64,000 nucleotides of DNA from Anaeramoeba flamelloides. Its lineage: Eukaryota > Metamonada > Anaeramoebidae. The position numbers were made by a program, and so were the translations under genes. The stretch is taken from positions 3,801,501 through 3,865,500 of the forward strand of contig JANTQA010000063.1 of assembly GCA_027625915.1 (NCBI GenBank), given 5' to 3'. Within the stretch, counting starts at the first letter, position 1; each line of letters begins with the position of its first letter. The notes beneath the pieces were generated by a model. That model did not search any database. It saw only the letters and a list, made by a program, of their open reading frames with translations, and had not been told where the DNA came from. Of the stretch, positions 1-12,300 are shown piece after piece.

Positions 1-1743
1 AAACTATACAATATTTTGAAATATCAGAATGAGTTTGGAATAATTTTAATCGAATGATATTTTAATATTTTTAAAAATAACTAAAAATGTAAATTTTTAA
101 AAAGTCTCGGTTTTTTTATAGCAAAATTTAACTTTTCAGGATAATTGATGTACTTTTTTAAATATTTTCTCTAATTTGAAAAAGAAAAACAAATTTTCAG
201 GGGAACAAAAGAGTCTTTTATCAAAATTTTTGTTTTTTGACTTTCCCGATCTATGCATTGAGAATTGGTTAAAAAAAATTTAAATTTTATTTTTCAGATT
301 TAAGGTTTTTGAATAAATTTGAAAAATGTATATAATGTTTGAGATTTTGATTAATTTTTTCTGAAATTCAAAGTTCTGTGTTCTTTTATACAATTGCATA
401 AAAAACGTAAAAAATTTAGATTTTTGAATATTTTATTTTTTCTATTCAACACTTTTTCTTCAAATCCAAAAATTAAAGAGCAATTCCAAAAAAAAAAACA
501 AATTATGAATGAGAAACAAACTAAATTGAAAAGATATACAAAGATTGGAAATCCTAAAAAAAACAAAATCTAACCCTTTAATACTGTTAAATATTCAGCA
601 AATATGAGATTTTTTAATGAGTGTACAAACCAATGTGTAAATGCCTATCTTTTTTAAAACATAAGGATTTTTCTTGGAATTTATTCCTTAGTATGTTAAT
701 TTCGAACACAAAGATGATTTATCGGAATCGAAAGTTCAGAAAAAATTATCGATAATGCTGATTTTTTGTTTGAATTAGCAAAAGATTTAGGTTCTGTGAA
801 TTGAAATGATTTTAATCAAAAACAGATCTTAACTCAGAATAATCCAAGAAGAACTTGTTGTTATTGTTCATAATATTTAAAAAATAAAATTGTGTCTACA
901 TTAATTGTGTGATAGTTATTAGCATAAAGACTGTTTTACTCATGCTCATTTTCTATTGAAAAACCAATTTATTTAATAAAAAAAAAAGAATCTTGAAAAA
1001 AATAAATTTTTTCATTTTTTATTTCAACTTTTAAAATTGATCTAATTCATCAACAGATTTCTTAGAGGTTTATTTGATCTATAGTGATATTTTTAAAATA
1101 ATGGTAAAATTATTTTTTTCCAAAATCTGTTAATTGTACCCAGAACAACATAAATCCATATTCTTAGCTATTCATTTTAAAAAAGTGTGACTAAAAAAGT
1201 TTTCTTAAATTACTTATAAATTCATATTAGTGTTTGTAAATTTTTGCTTCAATTTTCATTTTGTAAATTTTATTGTCTTAGATATAAAGAAAGCATTTTT
1301 AGTGTTTTAAATGTTACGAAACTTTTTAAAATTACTTGATCTTCAAAATATTCTTTGTAAAGAACTGTTTTAAAAGTAGAAGTTATGAGATTTGAAAAAT
1401 TGAAATTGAAATAAAAATTTTGAACTTTTTTTGAATTTATCAGTCTCTTAAAACAGTTGCTAAACTTGAAAAGAATCTCTTTTTTTAGTATCAATTAAAA
1501 AAATTATATTGCCACACTTTTTTGAAATGACTCGAACACATGTTTTCAATTCGCAACAGATTCTTTTTTGGTTGCCAAACATTAAAAGTGTGTTTTTTGT
1601 TTGTTTAAAGAATTAATAATTTTCACAAAGAATCCAAATAAACCATCTTAAACAGAGAAAAAAGAAAATTACCTTTTTGAGTTTTTGTCTATTTTGTTTA
1701 AAAAAGAAAATAAATCAGAAGAAAGAAAAAAAGATTGAAAATA
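1..1743. other. AT-rich stretch without a recognised gene
   Basis: Very AT-rich DNA with homopolymer runs. I see no gene here. On the minus strand at about 1700-1600 there are short coding-like scraps with splice-like borders that could be further pieces of the neighbouring C2-domain gene, but I could not join them with a canonical donor. Confidence 0.5.
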
Positions 1744-2411
1744 TTAAATTTTTAAAAATAAATGATAGTGAGCATTTTTTGACCAAGTTTGGTGAATTGG
1801 CTTCCTTAAATAGAAAAGGATAAAGAAAAAGAAAAAAACACAATAAAAGTAGATCTTACCCACACCAAGTCATTGAAATACTCATATTTTCTATTTTGAT
1901 TTCTTCACCAATGATGCTTAGTGATCCAGCACTTTCATTCTTATCTTGTGAATCAACGATGGTCGTTGATATTTTTTTTTTATTTTTCCCCATTAATTCA
2001 CCGAGCTTAAAGGTTGTGCTCCCAAACTTATTTTGTGAACTTGGCTTTGCTTGGTTATAGAAATCTAATTTGATATTTTGAATACGATAAAACTCAAAGA
2101 GAACAAGAAAAAATTCCTGGTAGTCGGGCCTTAATGAACTTCTTTTGTTGGTTTAAGAAGAAAAAGAAAATTTGTGATTTTTTTTGAAAGGTTTCGTTTC
2201 GCTTGAGAAAAAAAAGAAATCAAAAGAAAAAAGGATTATTTTTACTTATAAAATTTGGTTCGGCCAATTTCTTCCCATTTTTTTTTGGTTTGAAGATACT
2301 GAGAAAGCACAACCAAAGAATTTTTTTGTTGGATCTTTCTATTAGTATGGTGAACAAATGATTTTGTTGATGTGTATTAAAATAAGGATCAAAATTAAAA
2401 CAAAGATTATC

Positions 2412-2445
<34 letters not shown>

Positions 2446-2523
2446 TCTCCAGATCATTTACACAGATTCAAATCGGATTTTGATCTTGCTCTCATTTGGA
2501 ATTGTTTGTGTTTCTTTAGACAT
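1744..2523 (-). CDS. Copine-like C2-domain protein, four short exons
   Basis: Short-exon gene reconstructed by eye: exons 2523-2462, 2338-2246, 2141-1860 and 1804-1744, giving about 165 aa. All junctions are GT-AG (donors GTAAAT, GTAAAA, GTAAGA) and all three introns are phase 2. The order of segments is that of a copine first C2 domain: KIRFES, then KKKWEEIGRTKFY (the W..IGRTE segment), then FFLVLFEFYRIQNIKLDFYN, then FGSTTFKLGELMGK, then AGSLSI. The end resembles the start of a second C2 domain (MTWCGKPIHQTWSKNAHYH) but meets a TAA at 1744. Copines bind phospholipid through two C2 domains followed by a vWA domain. No vWA is seen, so the gene is either a short C2-only protein, truncated, or continued by exons I could not connect. 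The Asp-rich calcium loops are missing: the first is replaced by VKIQQKNSLVVL and the third by YNQAKPSSQNKFG. Membrane binding, if any, may not need calcium (inference). Confidence 0.6.
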
Positions 2524-3672
2524 TATAATTTCTTGTTTAAAAATAAATAATGAAGGAGAGAAAAAATGATATTTAACAATAATAAAGTTTTGTTTAAATG
2601 TTTACTAATTTCATCAATTTAACGAAGCAAATTTTTATATTTTACAATGGTCCAATCAAAAATATACTGTTAATTGTTAAATAAATCAAATAAAATTTAA
2701 ATTTGTCTTTCCTAAAAGAATCCTAAAATTAAGATAAATAAATAAATCATATTTGGACTCGTATGAAATTCAATAAATTGTCAACCAGAACATTTCAAAA
2801 AAGGAAAATTATCATAACAATAAGGTTTATAATCTCAAGATCTTAAATTTTTCCTAAAGTTATTTGAGGAATGTAAAGAAAGAATTTTTTATTTTCGTTT
2901 TACTATTTTTCTTCTCCAAATAGGATTTTCAAAAGAAATAGATTAAAATTTGTGATCTCTATTTAATTCTTTGTTCCTTTTTTTCCAAAGGTAGTTCGAG
3001 ACATTGGTATATATTGGATGAATTAAAAATCCTAAATGAAAGAATTTATAAGAAGTGAACAATGATATTAAGCTGAATTTTTTTCATTGAGATCTTTTAA
3101 ATAAATGTTTTCAGACTTTCTTCAATCAATTCAAGAAATATTTTAAGAAACACTAATATTCAATTTCCATATTATTTTTAGAGTGAAAGATGAAATTTTC
3201 CCTAAAAAAATTAACAAATCAGTTGAAATTGTAAAATAGTCGAAAAGCTATTATTTTTAAATATTGAACTTATTGTTTTGTGATTTTAAAAACAAAAACC
3301 AAATTCAAAAATAAATTGATTATTAGAATTAAAATAATACTCAAATTATCATATAAAATCAGTTCATATAAGTAAGTTAAATATTCATAATTTGGAATTT
3401 TTATAGTAAAAGTTTGTAAAAATATATTTTTTCGATTTTTTGATATGATGATTTACATTTTTATTTGAAATTAGTTTTAAGATTTTAACAAAAGGTATTA
3501 TTCAAGTTTGATGAATTTCAGTTTTATATATCTTTATTGATCAATGAAAAATTAGTAAAAAAATAATGAAAAATTTTCCTTTTCAAGACTATTTTTTAAT
3601 TAAAATTGACTGTTGAGGAAAAGCAATGAAACAGGGAAAAATTATAAAAACACAATTTAATGGGGAACATTA
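2524..3672. other. Intergenic, AT-rich, nothing recognised
   Basis: About 1.15 kb of AT-rich sequence between the start of the C2-domain gene and the first copy of the 1.2-kb transposon. No coding exon, RNA gene or clear repeat was recognised. Confidence 0.5.
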
Positions 3673-4916
3673 GAGGTTTTGATAATAACATTCGAATATT
3701 CCCCATAAAGTTACAAAAATCGTGATAAGTTCCATCAAATGGCGATATATCTGAAAATCATAAATATTCGATATTATGGTGATAATATGATATTATCGCA
3801 ACAAGATAACAAATCGCGATAATTTTATAAAATCGTAATAAATGTCTAAAATATCATGATAAAAAAGTAATCGCGATAAAATAGTTGATGGGTTTTTGGG
3901 TTAATTGAGAAATATTTAAACAAAAAAAATTTTTGTGATCAAAAAAACAGATTATGTGAAAAAAAGTCATTCTTTGAAAAAACAAAAAAAAAGATTTTTG
4001 ATCCAATCAAGGATCGGATCAAAGAGTTTTATTGTATTTTCTTTTGTTTTGGTTGACAAACCTATCGATCCTTTAAGATCAGCAACAATAAGAACTAAAG
4101 AGAAATAAATATTTTTTCAGTTAATCGTGGTGTTGTAAATTGCTTTGAATTTTTACCTTCTAAAACAACCAACCCTTTACCTGTTCTTTAAAGAATATGT
4201 TCTTAGGTTAAAACATTTTCAATATTCTCCGAAAGTTAAAAGGGGTCGGTAAACTTTACAAAAGCTTTCACAACATCCTTGCCAGATGATCACCAATTAT
4301 TAAGGTTTTTTATAGATCTGTCTTGTTGTTCTTTTTCTTATTTGAGCAGCTTTGCATTGGACAGAAAACACAATTAGAGCTTAGAGGTTTTTGTTTGATC
4401 GATCACCAATAAGAAGGAAAATTATTCTTTATTCTTTTTGGCTATTTAAAATTGTGAAGGTAACAACTACATTGTAAGAAAACACATCTATCTTATATTC
4501 AATTATATTGTTGAAATGGGCAATTATTAGTTTGATCATAAAATTTGTTTGAGATTTTATATTTTGTTAAAAAAAAAAAATGAAAAGAAAAAAATTTTGT
4601 GTTTCCACTACAAACCAAACTCATTCCCTTTATAAAAGTTTTCTGCCTTTCAAAACTTTCAAACACTTGAAGACAGTTCACAACACTTACAAACACTTTC
4701 AAACATCTATGAAAGGGGAAAAGCGTTGACAAGGTAACAAGGCTTTGTAAAAGTCTAGAGATTTTTTTAAGGTGAAATCAAAAAAATAATTTTTCATTTT
4801 TTCGCTATAATATGGAATATCGCGATAATGTTGAATATCGTGATAAAGTTGGACTAATCGCGATTTTTTAATACTATCGCGATTTTATTGTTAAAAATCA
4901 TGATAATATATGTTAT
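3673..4916 (-). mobile_element. 1.2-kb TIR DNA element, copy A (one end lost)
   Basis: Same family as the element at 42790-44000 but in the opposite orientation and roughly 90% identical by eye. The left end keeps a TIR starting GAGGTTTTGATRATAACA next to TA. At the right end similarity stops at about 4916, so the last ~15 bp of TIR are missing or diverged. Both subterminal zones carry repeated ATCGCGAT-like motifs. The interior holds only a short open frame on the minus strand (about 4499-4732) shared with copy B. No transposase was recognised, so the family looks non-autonomous. Confidence 0.75.
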
Positions 4917-5428
4917 TATTATTTATTCAAAGTGTATTATTAAAACTAAAATCTTTTAATAAATTTTTTTCAAAAAAAATTTAAAATTCAATTTCCAAGC
5001 CTCTTTAAAATAAAACAAAAAATGCAAAATAAATTGTAATGTTAAAGTTACTTTCAAAAAGTAAAAAATAAAAAAGTTATAATCCCTCATCACCAAAAAG
5101 TCCTATTTGAATTTTTACAATTTCTTTTAGGATAATTTTTTAAAAGTTTTTGGTTTTTGCATTTTAAAAATGACTAGTTATAATAATAAATTTAAAAATA
5201 AAAAATTCCTTTTGATAATATGATTTTGAATAATTTCCATCACGCTTGGATTTATTTGTTATAATTAAACCTAAAAAATGAAACAATATATAAATATAAA
5301 ATTAATTATTTTTTTTAAAAAAGTAGAAAATATAATTTAAGCAATTGTTATTATTTTAAAAAAACAGCCACTCAATGAACACAAATACCAATTTTGATAT
5401 TCAATAATAAATAAATAAAATAAATCAA

Positions 5429-8400
5429 TTAATTTTTAAATTGGTTTTGAAAACTTTCAAGATTAAATTGTTCTTGATATTCCAAATTTCTTTTTTCTTC
5501 AAAGTCTTGTTCGACAGTTTGATTGTTGTCTGTCTCCTGGGTAAACAAATCTAAAACTTGAGTTTCTTCCAGATTGTCGCCCTCGCCTGATATCACTGCT
5601 TTAGCGAGTTCTAATTTAAATTGCTGCAGGCCCATTATTCTTTCTTCGATGGTATTTTTTGTAATTATTCTATAGACATTCACACATTTTGTTGTTCCTA
5701 ATCTATGAGCTCTGTCCATTGCTTGTTTATCCTTCATTGGGTTCCAATCGTGCTCAAGAAAAACTACTGTATCTGCACCTGTTAAATTCAATCCAACGCC
5801 TCCAACGTGTGTTGACAGCAATAATAATTTTATTTCTGGTGTTCTATTGAAACGGTTACCAACTTTGACTCTATCTTGAGGGGGGCAGTTGCCGTCTATT
5901 CGTAAAAATTTTACATTTGGCATCATTTCTTGTAAAAAGTCTTGAATACAGTCTAAAGTTGTTAAAGATTGCCCAAAGGCCAAAACTTTATGCTGGGAGG
6001 CAATACTAATTTTATTAAATTCCTTTGTTAACAAACTTTCCTTATCTGAATCTGAATCTAGGCCTATTCCGCATTCGTTTAACAATTGCATGAAGGAAAC
6101 TAATTTACAACTTTGCCGATAGTCTTTCAGATTTATTTTATTTTTTTTAATCCAATTATTAATCAAATCACGATCGTTTAAATGGTAGTTGGAATTTATT
6201 ACGAGCTTTGGGTGAATACAGAGTTTTCTTAAATATTGGATCCTCGTAAAAAATTGTTCTTTTTTCTTTGAGAAATTGCTATTATTAATATTCCTTAATT
6301 CATTTTTTTCAACTTTTAGGAAATCACCCGAGGTATTATTTAGATTGACGTTTGTATTTGATTTCAAATATTGTACATATAAAAATTGCTGTAACGGGGT
6401 AAAGTTGCAATAATAATCTTGAATGATTTTTGGTGGCAAGTCTGATAATACATCTTCTTTGACCCGTCTTAATACAAAGGGTAAAACTTGTTGGTGCAAT
6501 TGCTGCCGTGCAAGAATGCCCATTTCTCTAAGTTTGTCAGTACACTTGGTGGATTGCAATGCGTGAATTGGCCTTGCAAATTTTTTTTTAAATTGCTGCT
6601 CTGTTCCTAAAAAGCCTGGCATTAAAAAATCAAATAATGACCATAATTCCAAAGCATTATTTTGGATGGGTGTACCAGATAAAATTAATCGATATTCGCA
6701 ATTAATTTTTTTCACGGCTTTGGAAATTTGTGTTTTTGGGTTTTTAATAACATGCCCTTCATCTAAGATACAATATAAAAAATTAATTTTTTTCAAAATT
6801 TCTAAATCGGTTTTTAAAATTTGATAAGATATCAATAGAATATCAAAATTATTTTTATATTTTTGAAATTTTAATCTTCGGTGGTCTTTCAAGCCAACGT
6901 ATTCAACAACTTTTAAATTTAATTTGGAAAAAAATTTATCAATTTCATCTGCCCAATGACTAACTAAGGTAGTTGGACATACTATTATTGAGGGTAAAAT
7001 CTTCTTCTGATTGCTATTGCTACTAATACTATTATAACTATTATATATCTCAATTTGATTATTATCTTCTAATTCAATATCGTTCTTGCGATTTCCAGCA
7101 TTTAATATATTGAACCGATTAATAAATATTGCCATTAGCGTTTGAACAGTTTTACCCAATCCCATGTCATCGGCTAATATGCCATGTAAATTATATTTAT
7201 TTAAAAACAGCACCCAACTAATACCTTCTAATTGGTAATGACGTAATTGGATAGGAATGGGGAAGGGTATTTTCACATTGGGTATTTCTTTAAAATCTAA
7301 TAATTGGGTTAAAAATAATCGTTGCTTTTCCTTCTGTAAAATCAATCGTTTACTCATTTCTAAGGGGTTTTTGGTTTGCTTTTCTAATGGCATTAATTTT
7401 ACTAAAGTACCGAAGGCGTTTGCGACAACTTTTCGAATGATCAAATTGAGATCACTCATTCTTCTTAATAAAGGTATTACTAACAAAATCAAATAGGGGA
7501 CTATTTCCACTTCCATTAATGCGATGAAATGATCCAAAGTTTCCGCAACACTCAGCCTAATTTCACTTTTGATATTTGATAATAAAGGAATAACATTTTT
7601 GATCATTTTTTTAATATAAAAATAACCACAGTTTTTACAGCAGGTGGCAATTGTTAACGAAGTTATTCCCCGAATTGAAGAATTGGAATTTTTTAAATGA
7701 TTAAATAACGAAAAATAATTCTTTTTAATAATCTCTTCGTTATATAATTTCTTATCCAACAATGGTATTAAAAATTTAAATAAATAAATTTGATTAATTA
7801 AATTTTGCGAATTATCTTTATTTATTGTCCCAGTTAATAAATTATTAAGTTCATTTGATAATGGTTGGAAACTAATTAAAATTTTGTCTTTTAAGAAATT
7901 TTTGATTAAATTTGTTAAGCAATTGGAAGTCGAGTTTTGCAATCTTTCTAATTTATTTAATTCAATTTGAGTTTTATTTTTACATGATTTTTCTAAATTT
8001 TGTTCAAGAGTGATCAAGGAATCTTTAAATTGGAAATTCGAATTTGGTACATTTTTTGGATTGCACGATAAAGCAGAAAATAATTTTTTCCAAACGTTTT
8101 GATTAATATTTAATAAATTCTCTTCAATACACCTCGTAATTAAATGACAAATGGAATTGCCAATCTGATTAGAGAAGATTTTTATTTTACATTCTTGCAA
8201 TCCAAAAAAAAAGATATTAATAATTCGATTAAGATCTTGCCTTTGATTCGTATAATTATTTGAATAATCTACAGTTAATACACTTGATGAGGTTATTATT
8301 ATTATTAAATAAAGTTGGTGTTTTGATGGATAATAATTTTGATTATTATTACTTTGATTAACATTATTTTCATTATTATTATTATGTAATTCTATACAAT

Positions 8401-9358
8401 TGAAGTTTTTTTCTGATAAAGAATAAAAATTTATTAGTTTTTGAAAGATTTCGGTACATAATAATGGCTTTTTTTGGTTTGTTGTCTGCTTTGTATCCTG
8501 ATCCAAATTTTCTTTTTGTGTTAATAATAAATTATAGAGAATATTTAAAATTATTATTTTTTGGATTGCAGAATTGCTCGAAAGCAATTTGATAAAAAAG
8601 GGATTGAATTTTTGTAAAAACAATTCAATTTTTGCACAATAATAGCATAATACCCCTAGCATTTCACAAATGGTTATAATTTTGAAAAAATATTCGTCAT
8701 ATTGTTGTTCATTGCTTTTATTTAGATCTTCATTTAATTTTTCAAATTCCGTAAAGTCGTCATATTTTTTTTGCTTCTTTCTTTTCAGATTTTTATTAGT
8801 TAAATTATTATCAATTTGAATATTAGTTTGGCTATTTAAAACAGATTTGACAAGCAGTTCAACATTTAACAATTTGTTAACCCATCCACTTATAGATTTG
8901 AACATAATTTTTATTAAAATTTCTGGTGAACATTTTTTCAATAATATCTTCCATGTTTTTGATATTTCTAAAATAATTTCTTCAGATTCCTCTTTTAAAA
9001 CAGTTTCAAAACAATGCTCTAAACATTGGGTAACAAATTCAAGATTTAGAATTGATTTCGTATACATGTTAAAAAAATTAGTTAAAGTTTTGAAACATAT
9101 TTTTCGAACGGAAAATAATGTATGAGTGGATAATGGGAATAATCGTGAAATTAGTTCTGGCCTTAATGTCACGCTAATATGAGTTGAATATTGCACATAA
9201 AGTGTTGAAAGTAATTCTAATACACCAACACTAAAAGAAGATAATTCATCTGGATCAATTAATGAATCCCAAAGTAAGTTAATAATTTCATTTATATTGT
9301 TTTGATAATTATTTACTACATATGGAAGAATTGGTAGTAATATTTCTGAAGAAATTAA

Positions 9359-9395
<37 letters not shown>

Positions 9396-12300
9396 TTTTA
9401 AAAGAATTTTAGATAAAAAGAATTAAAAATTGGAATGAAAATATGTTAATATATGTAAATAAATTTAATAAATATTTGTGTTTATTGGTTCGATTTGGAA
9501 ATAATCTCCTTGTTATGATTCGAGTTTGGCCCAGATGAATGAGAAATATGATATTGTTCGAAGTGACATAAGATGATATTGTGGAGTTCGAAGAACTACG
9601 ATGAATATCATCTTAGTACTAGAACAATATTATCATATTTTGAATCTGAAAGGAGGTCAAAAACGAGGAATTATAATACATGATTTTTGAACAAATGAAA
9701 CAATATGAGTTGCTATGTATTTTTTCAACTCGGGATCTAACTTAAGAATAAAAAAAAAATAAAAAAAAAACAATAAACTAATTTGTTATTTTTTAATGGT
9801 ACTTTGAAGAACTTGCTCTTTAAAGGATCCTTTTTTTACCAACTGAATGATTGAAAGTATTGAAATTAAATGTTAAATTTTAGTTCCATTAGAGACAAAA
9901 CTTTAGTTTAAATTCCACCAGAATACAAACCAGATCATCCAACTTTTCAAAAGTCTCTATTTCTTCTTTTATTTCACAATTGTTAAGAAACATCCAAAAA
10001 GGTGATCAAACTTTTAAATCTGCACCTATCTATTGGCGTTCTTAACAGTTACTGATTTTGAACATTCCTCTAAAAATTTCTTGACTTGGCTTGACATATT
10101 AAATAAAAAATGTTTTTTATTTTTTTTCTAAATTTTCTAAATGCGTTTTTTTCTCTTTTTTTTTAAAAAAAAAGACCAACTAAATAATTTATTTTTTTAA
10201 AAAATGATATAGTTTTTTTTCGAAACTAGAAAAAATACGTGTTTGTATTTCGATATTGTTTTTAATCAAAGAAATGGAATTTATCCAATTTGCAAACAGT
10301 ACGCATTGAATGGTGGATTTTTTTTAAGACTCTATTTGAACAAATAGTTTGGTTCTTTGAACCAAATTATGTTTTCAAATAGATTAAAACAGTTGAGATG
10401 AGTCATCTTTTGGGATTTATGAGATTTAAAATCTTGCAAAAAAATAGTTAAAGTGTTCTAAAATAACTTTTAATAACATTTTTAAAGTCTAATTTGTTAG
10501 TAAAATGCAACTTATTTTACCTAAATAGAATTGGAAAAAAAAAAGATCACAAAATTTTCAAACTTTGCCTAATAATACAATGAATTCTCGAAATCTTTCC
10601 ACAACAACTACATTATTCTCTTAAACTTTTTTGAGAGATAATATCAATCTTATCTGTAGTTATCAAAATTTATTTACTTAAATTTTCTCAAATAAAATGT
10701 TTTCGTTTAAATATATATATATATATAGCATAATAATCAATTTAATATTTTTTGTTTCAGTTTTACAAATAAACTAAATTCCAAGAATTTGGACACAGTT
10801 AAAGCAGTTGAAAGAATAACAATACCACATTTTACATTCAATTTGGAAATAATTTTCATTTTAAAAACTATTTTTCAATTTTTTGTATTTTCTGTTGTGT
10901 TTTCATTTCCTTTTTTCGAGTTATGTAATCTGTTTGGTTAGATCTGGAAATTTTTTTCAATCATTGATAGAAATTTAGGTTTGAGTTTGTTAAAGAGAAA
11001 AAATCACATACAATTGGTTGATGGTATCTAATCATTTGATCGATCAATAATTGTTGGTGAAATTTCCACAAATTTACCAATACATTTTTTTTTTTTTTTA
11101 GAAAACTAAATTATGATTCAAATACTTCTGATGACTGTATCTATTTTAGATACTCTTTGAATTGGAAGTCTCAAATTTAGTCACTTCAAAATTCTCTCTT
11201 TAACAGATTAGATGAGGTTTCATCTAACCCTTAACAATAAATTCATTATCTCCTTCAATGGTTCTGTTTTTTTGAAAATTGCAGATTTGAGGTGGAATTA
11301 ATACAAAGATTTTGATTAAACTTGGAGTCTTTTTTTTGTATTAAAATAGCCAAGATAAAAAACTCCAAAAAAGAAATTTTGGAAACAAAATTCATTTTGT
11401 TAACTATTCTAAAAAAAATTTTATTAACATTGAAAGTTTTAATTTTTTTACACTTGTTATTTTTCCAAATCCCTTTTTTTAAGTTATTTGATTTCCAACT
11501 CTTGATGATTTCTAAAGTGTGTGAAGAGGGTAAAAGAGACAAAAAATCATTATAAGAATTGGTAAAATTGCTAACAATTAAATCTTGAGAAAAGTGATTA
11601 GATCTTAAATAAACAGGATTTGACTTATGCAAACGAATAGAACTGGACTGAACTGAAGATTAATTAAAGCGAACTGAAATAACTCAATTAGCCTTTTTAT
11701 ACAATCTGTCCAGTTCGTTACTTGGATGAATTAATACTGCTGAATCGGTATCTTGGATCAGGATTTTTTGCGAAAACTTGATTTGAGAAACTTGCAAAAG
11801 AGAAAAAAAGAAAAATTAAAAAAATAAAAACCAACAAAAAGAAAATTTTGAAAACAAATGTTAATTCTTAAATACCATTGCTTTCTAGGTCAACTATCAA
11901 TAAATTTCTAAATTAAAGCTTAATAAAGTAACCTTTTTTATTTGATCTATAGTTGGTCAAATAATTTCGAACTCTTTATTAAAATAAATTATGGCGGCGA
12001 TCCAGAAATTTTCGAAACATAAAAGTAAACAACCACCAACCCATTCAGCAATTGGTTTCCAAAATTAAACTTTTTAATGAAGTTTTGACCTTTTTTTATT
12101 ATTTTTTTACTCTCTTTCATTTCAGAAAACTAAATTGAGTTTAAAATACTTCTAATGACTGTAATTAAAAGGTTCTTTTGACTATTCTTTGAATTAGGAG
12201 TCACAAATTTAGTCGCTTCAAAACTCTCTCTTCAACAGATTAAGAGCTCTTGAGCACTTAACCCTTATCTATAAAGCCTACCCTCTTTCATTTCTTGTTT

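Noticed and set aside
4499-4732. Conserved small frame in both 1.2-kb elements as a transposase
   Set aside because: Only 64-78 codons, no DDE-like or DNA-binding motif, and it spans the hairpin repeat. Conservation is explained by the recent common origin of the copies.
11255-11632. 125-codon open frame on the minus strand in the MOT1 intron
   Set aside because: It has no ATG at its start, low-complexity Lys/Phe/Asn composition, overlaps an open frame on the other strand and resembles no family.
11100-12290. Direct repeats as terminal repeats of a small retroelement
   Set aside because: The repeats are only about 130 bp and 80% alike, with no recognisable boundaries, target duplication or coding content between them. 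They are left as an unclassified direct repeat.
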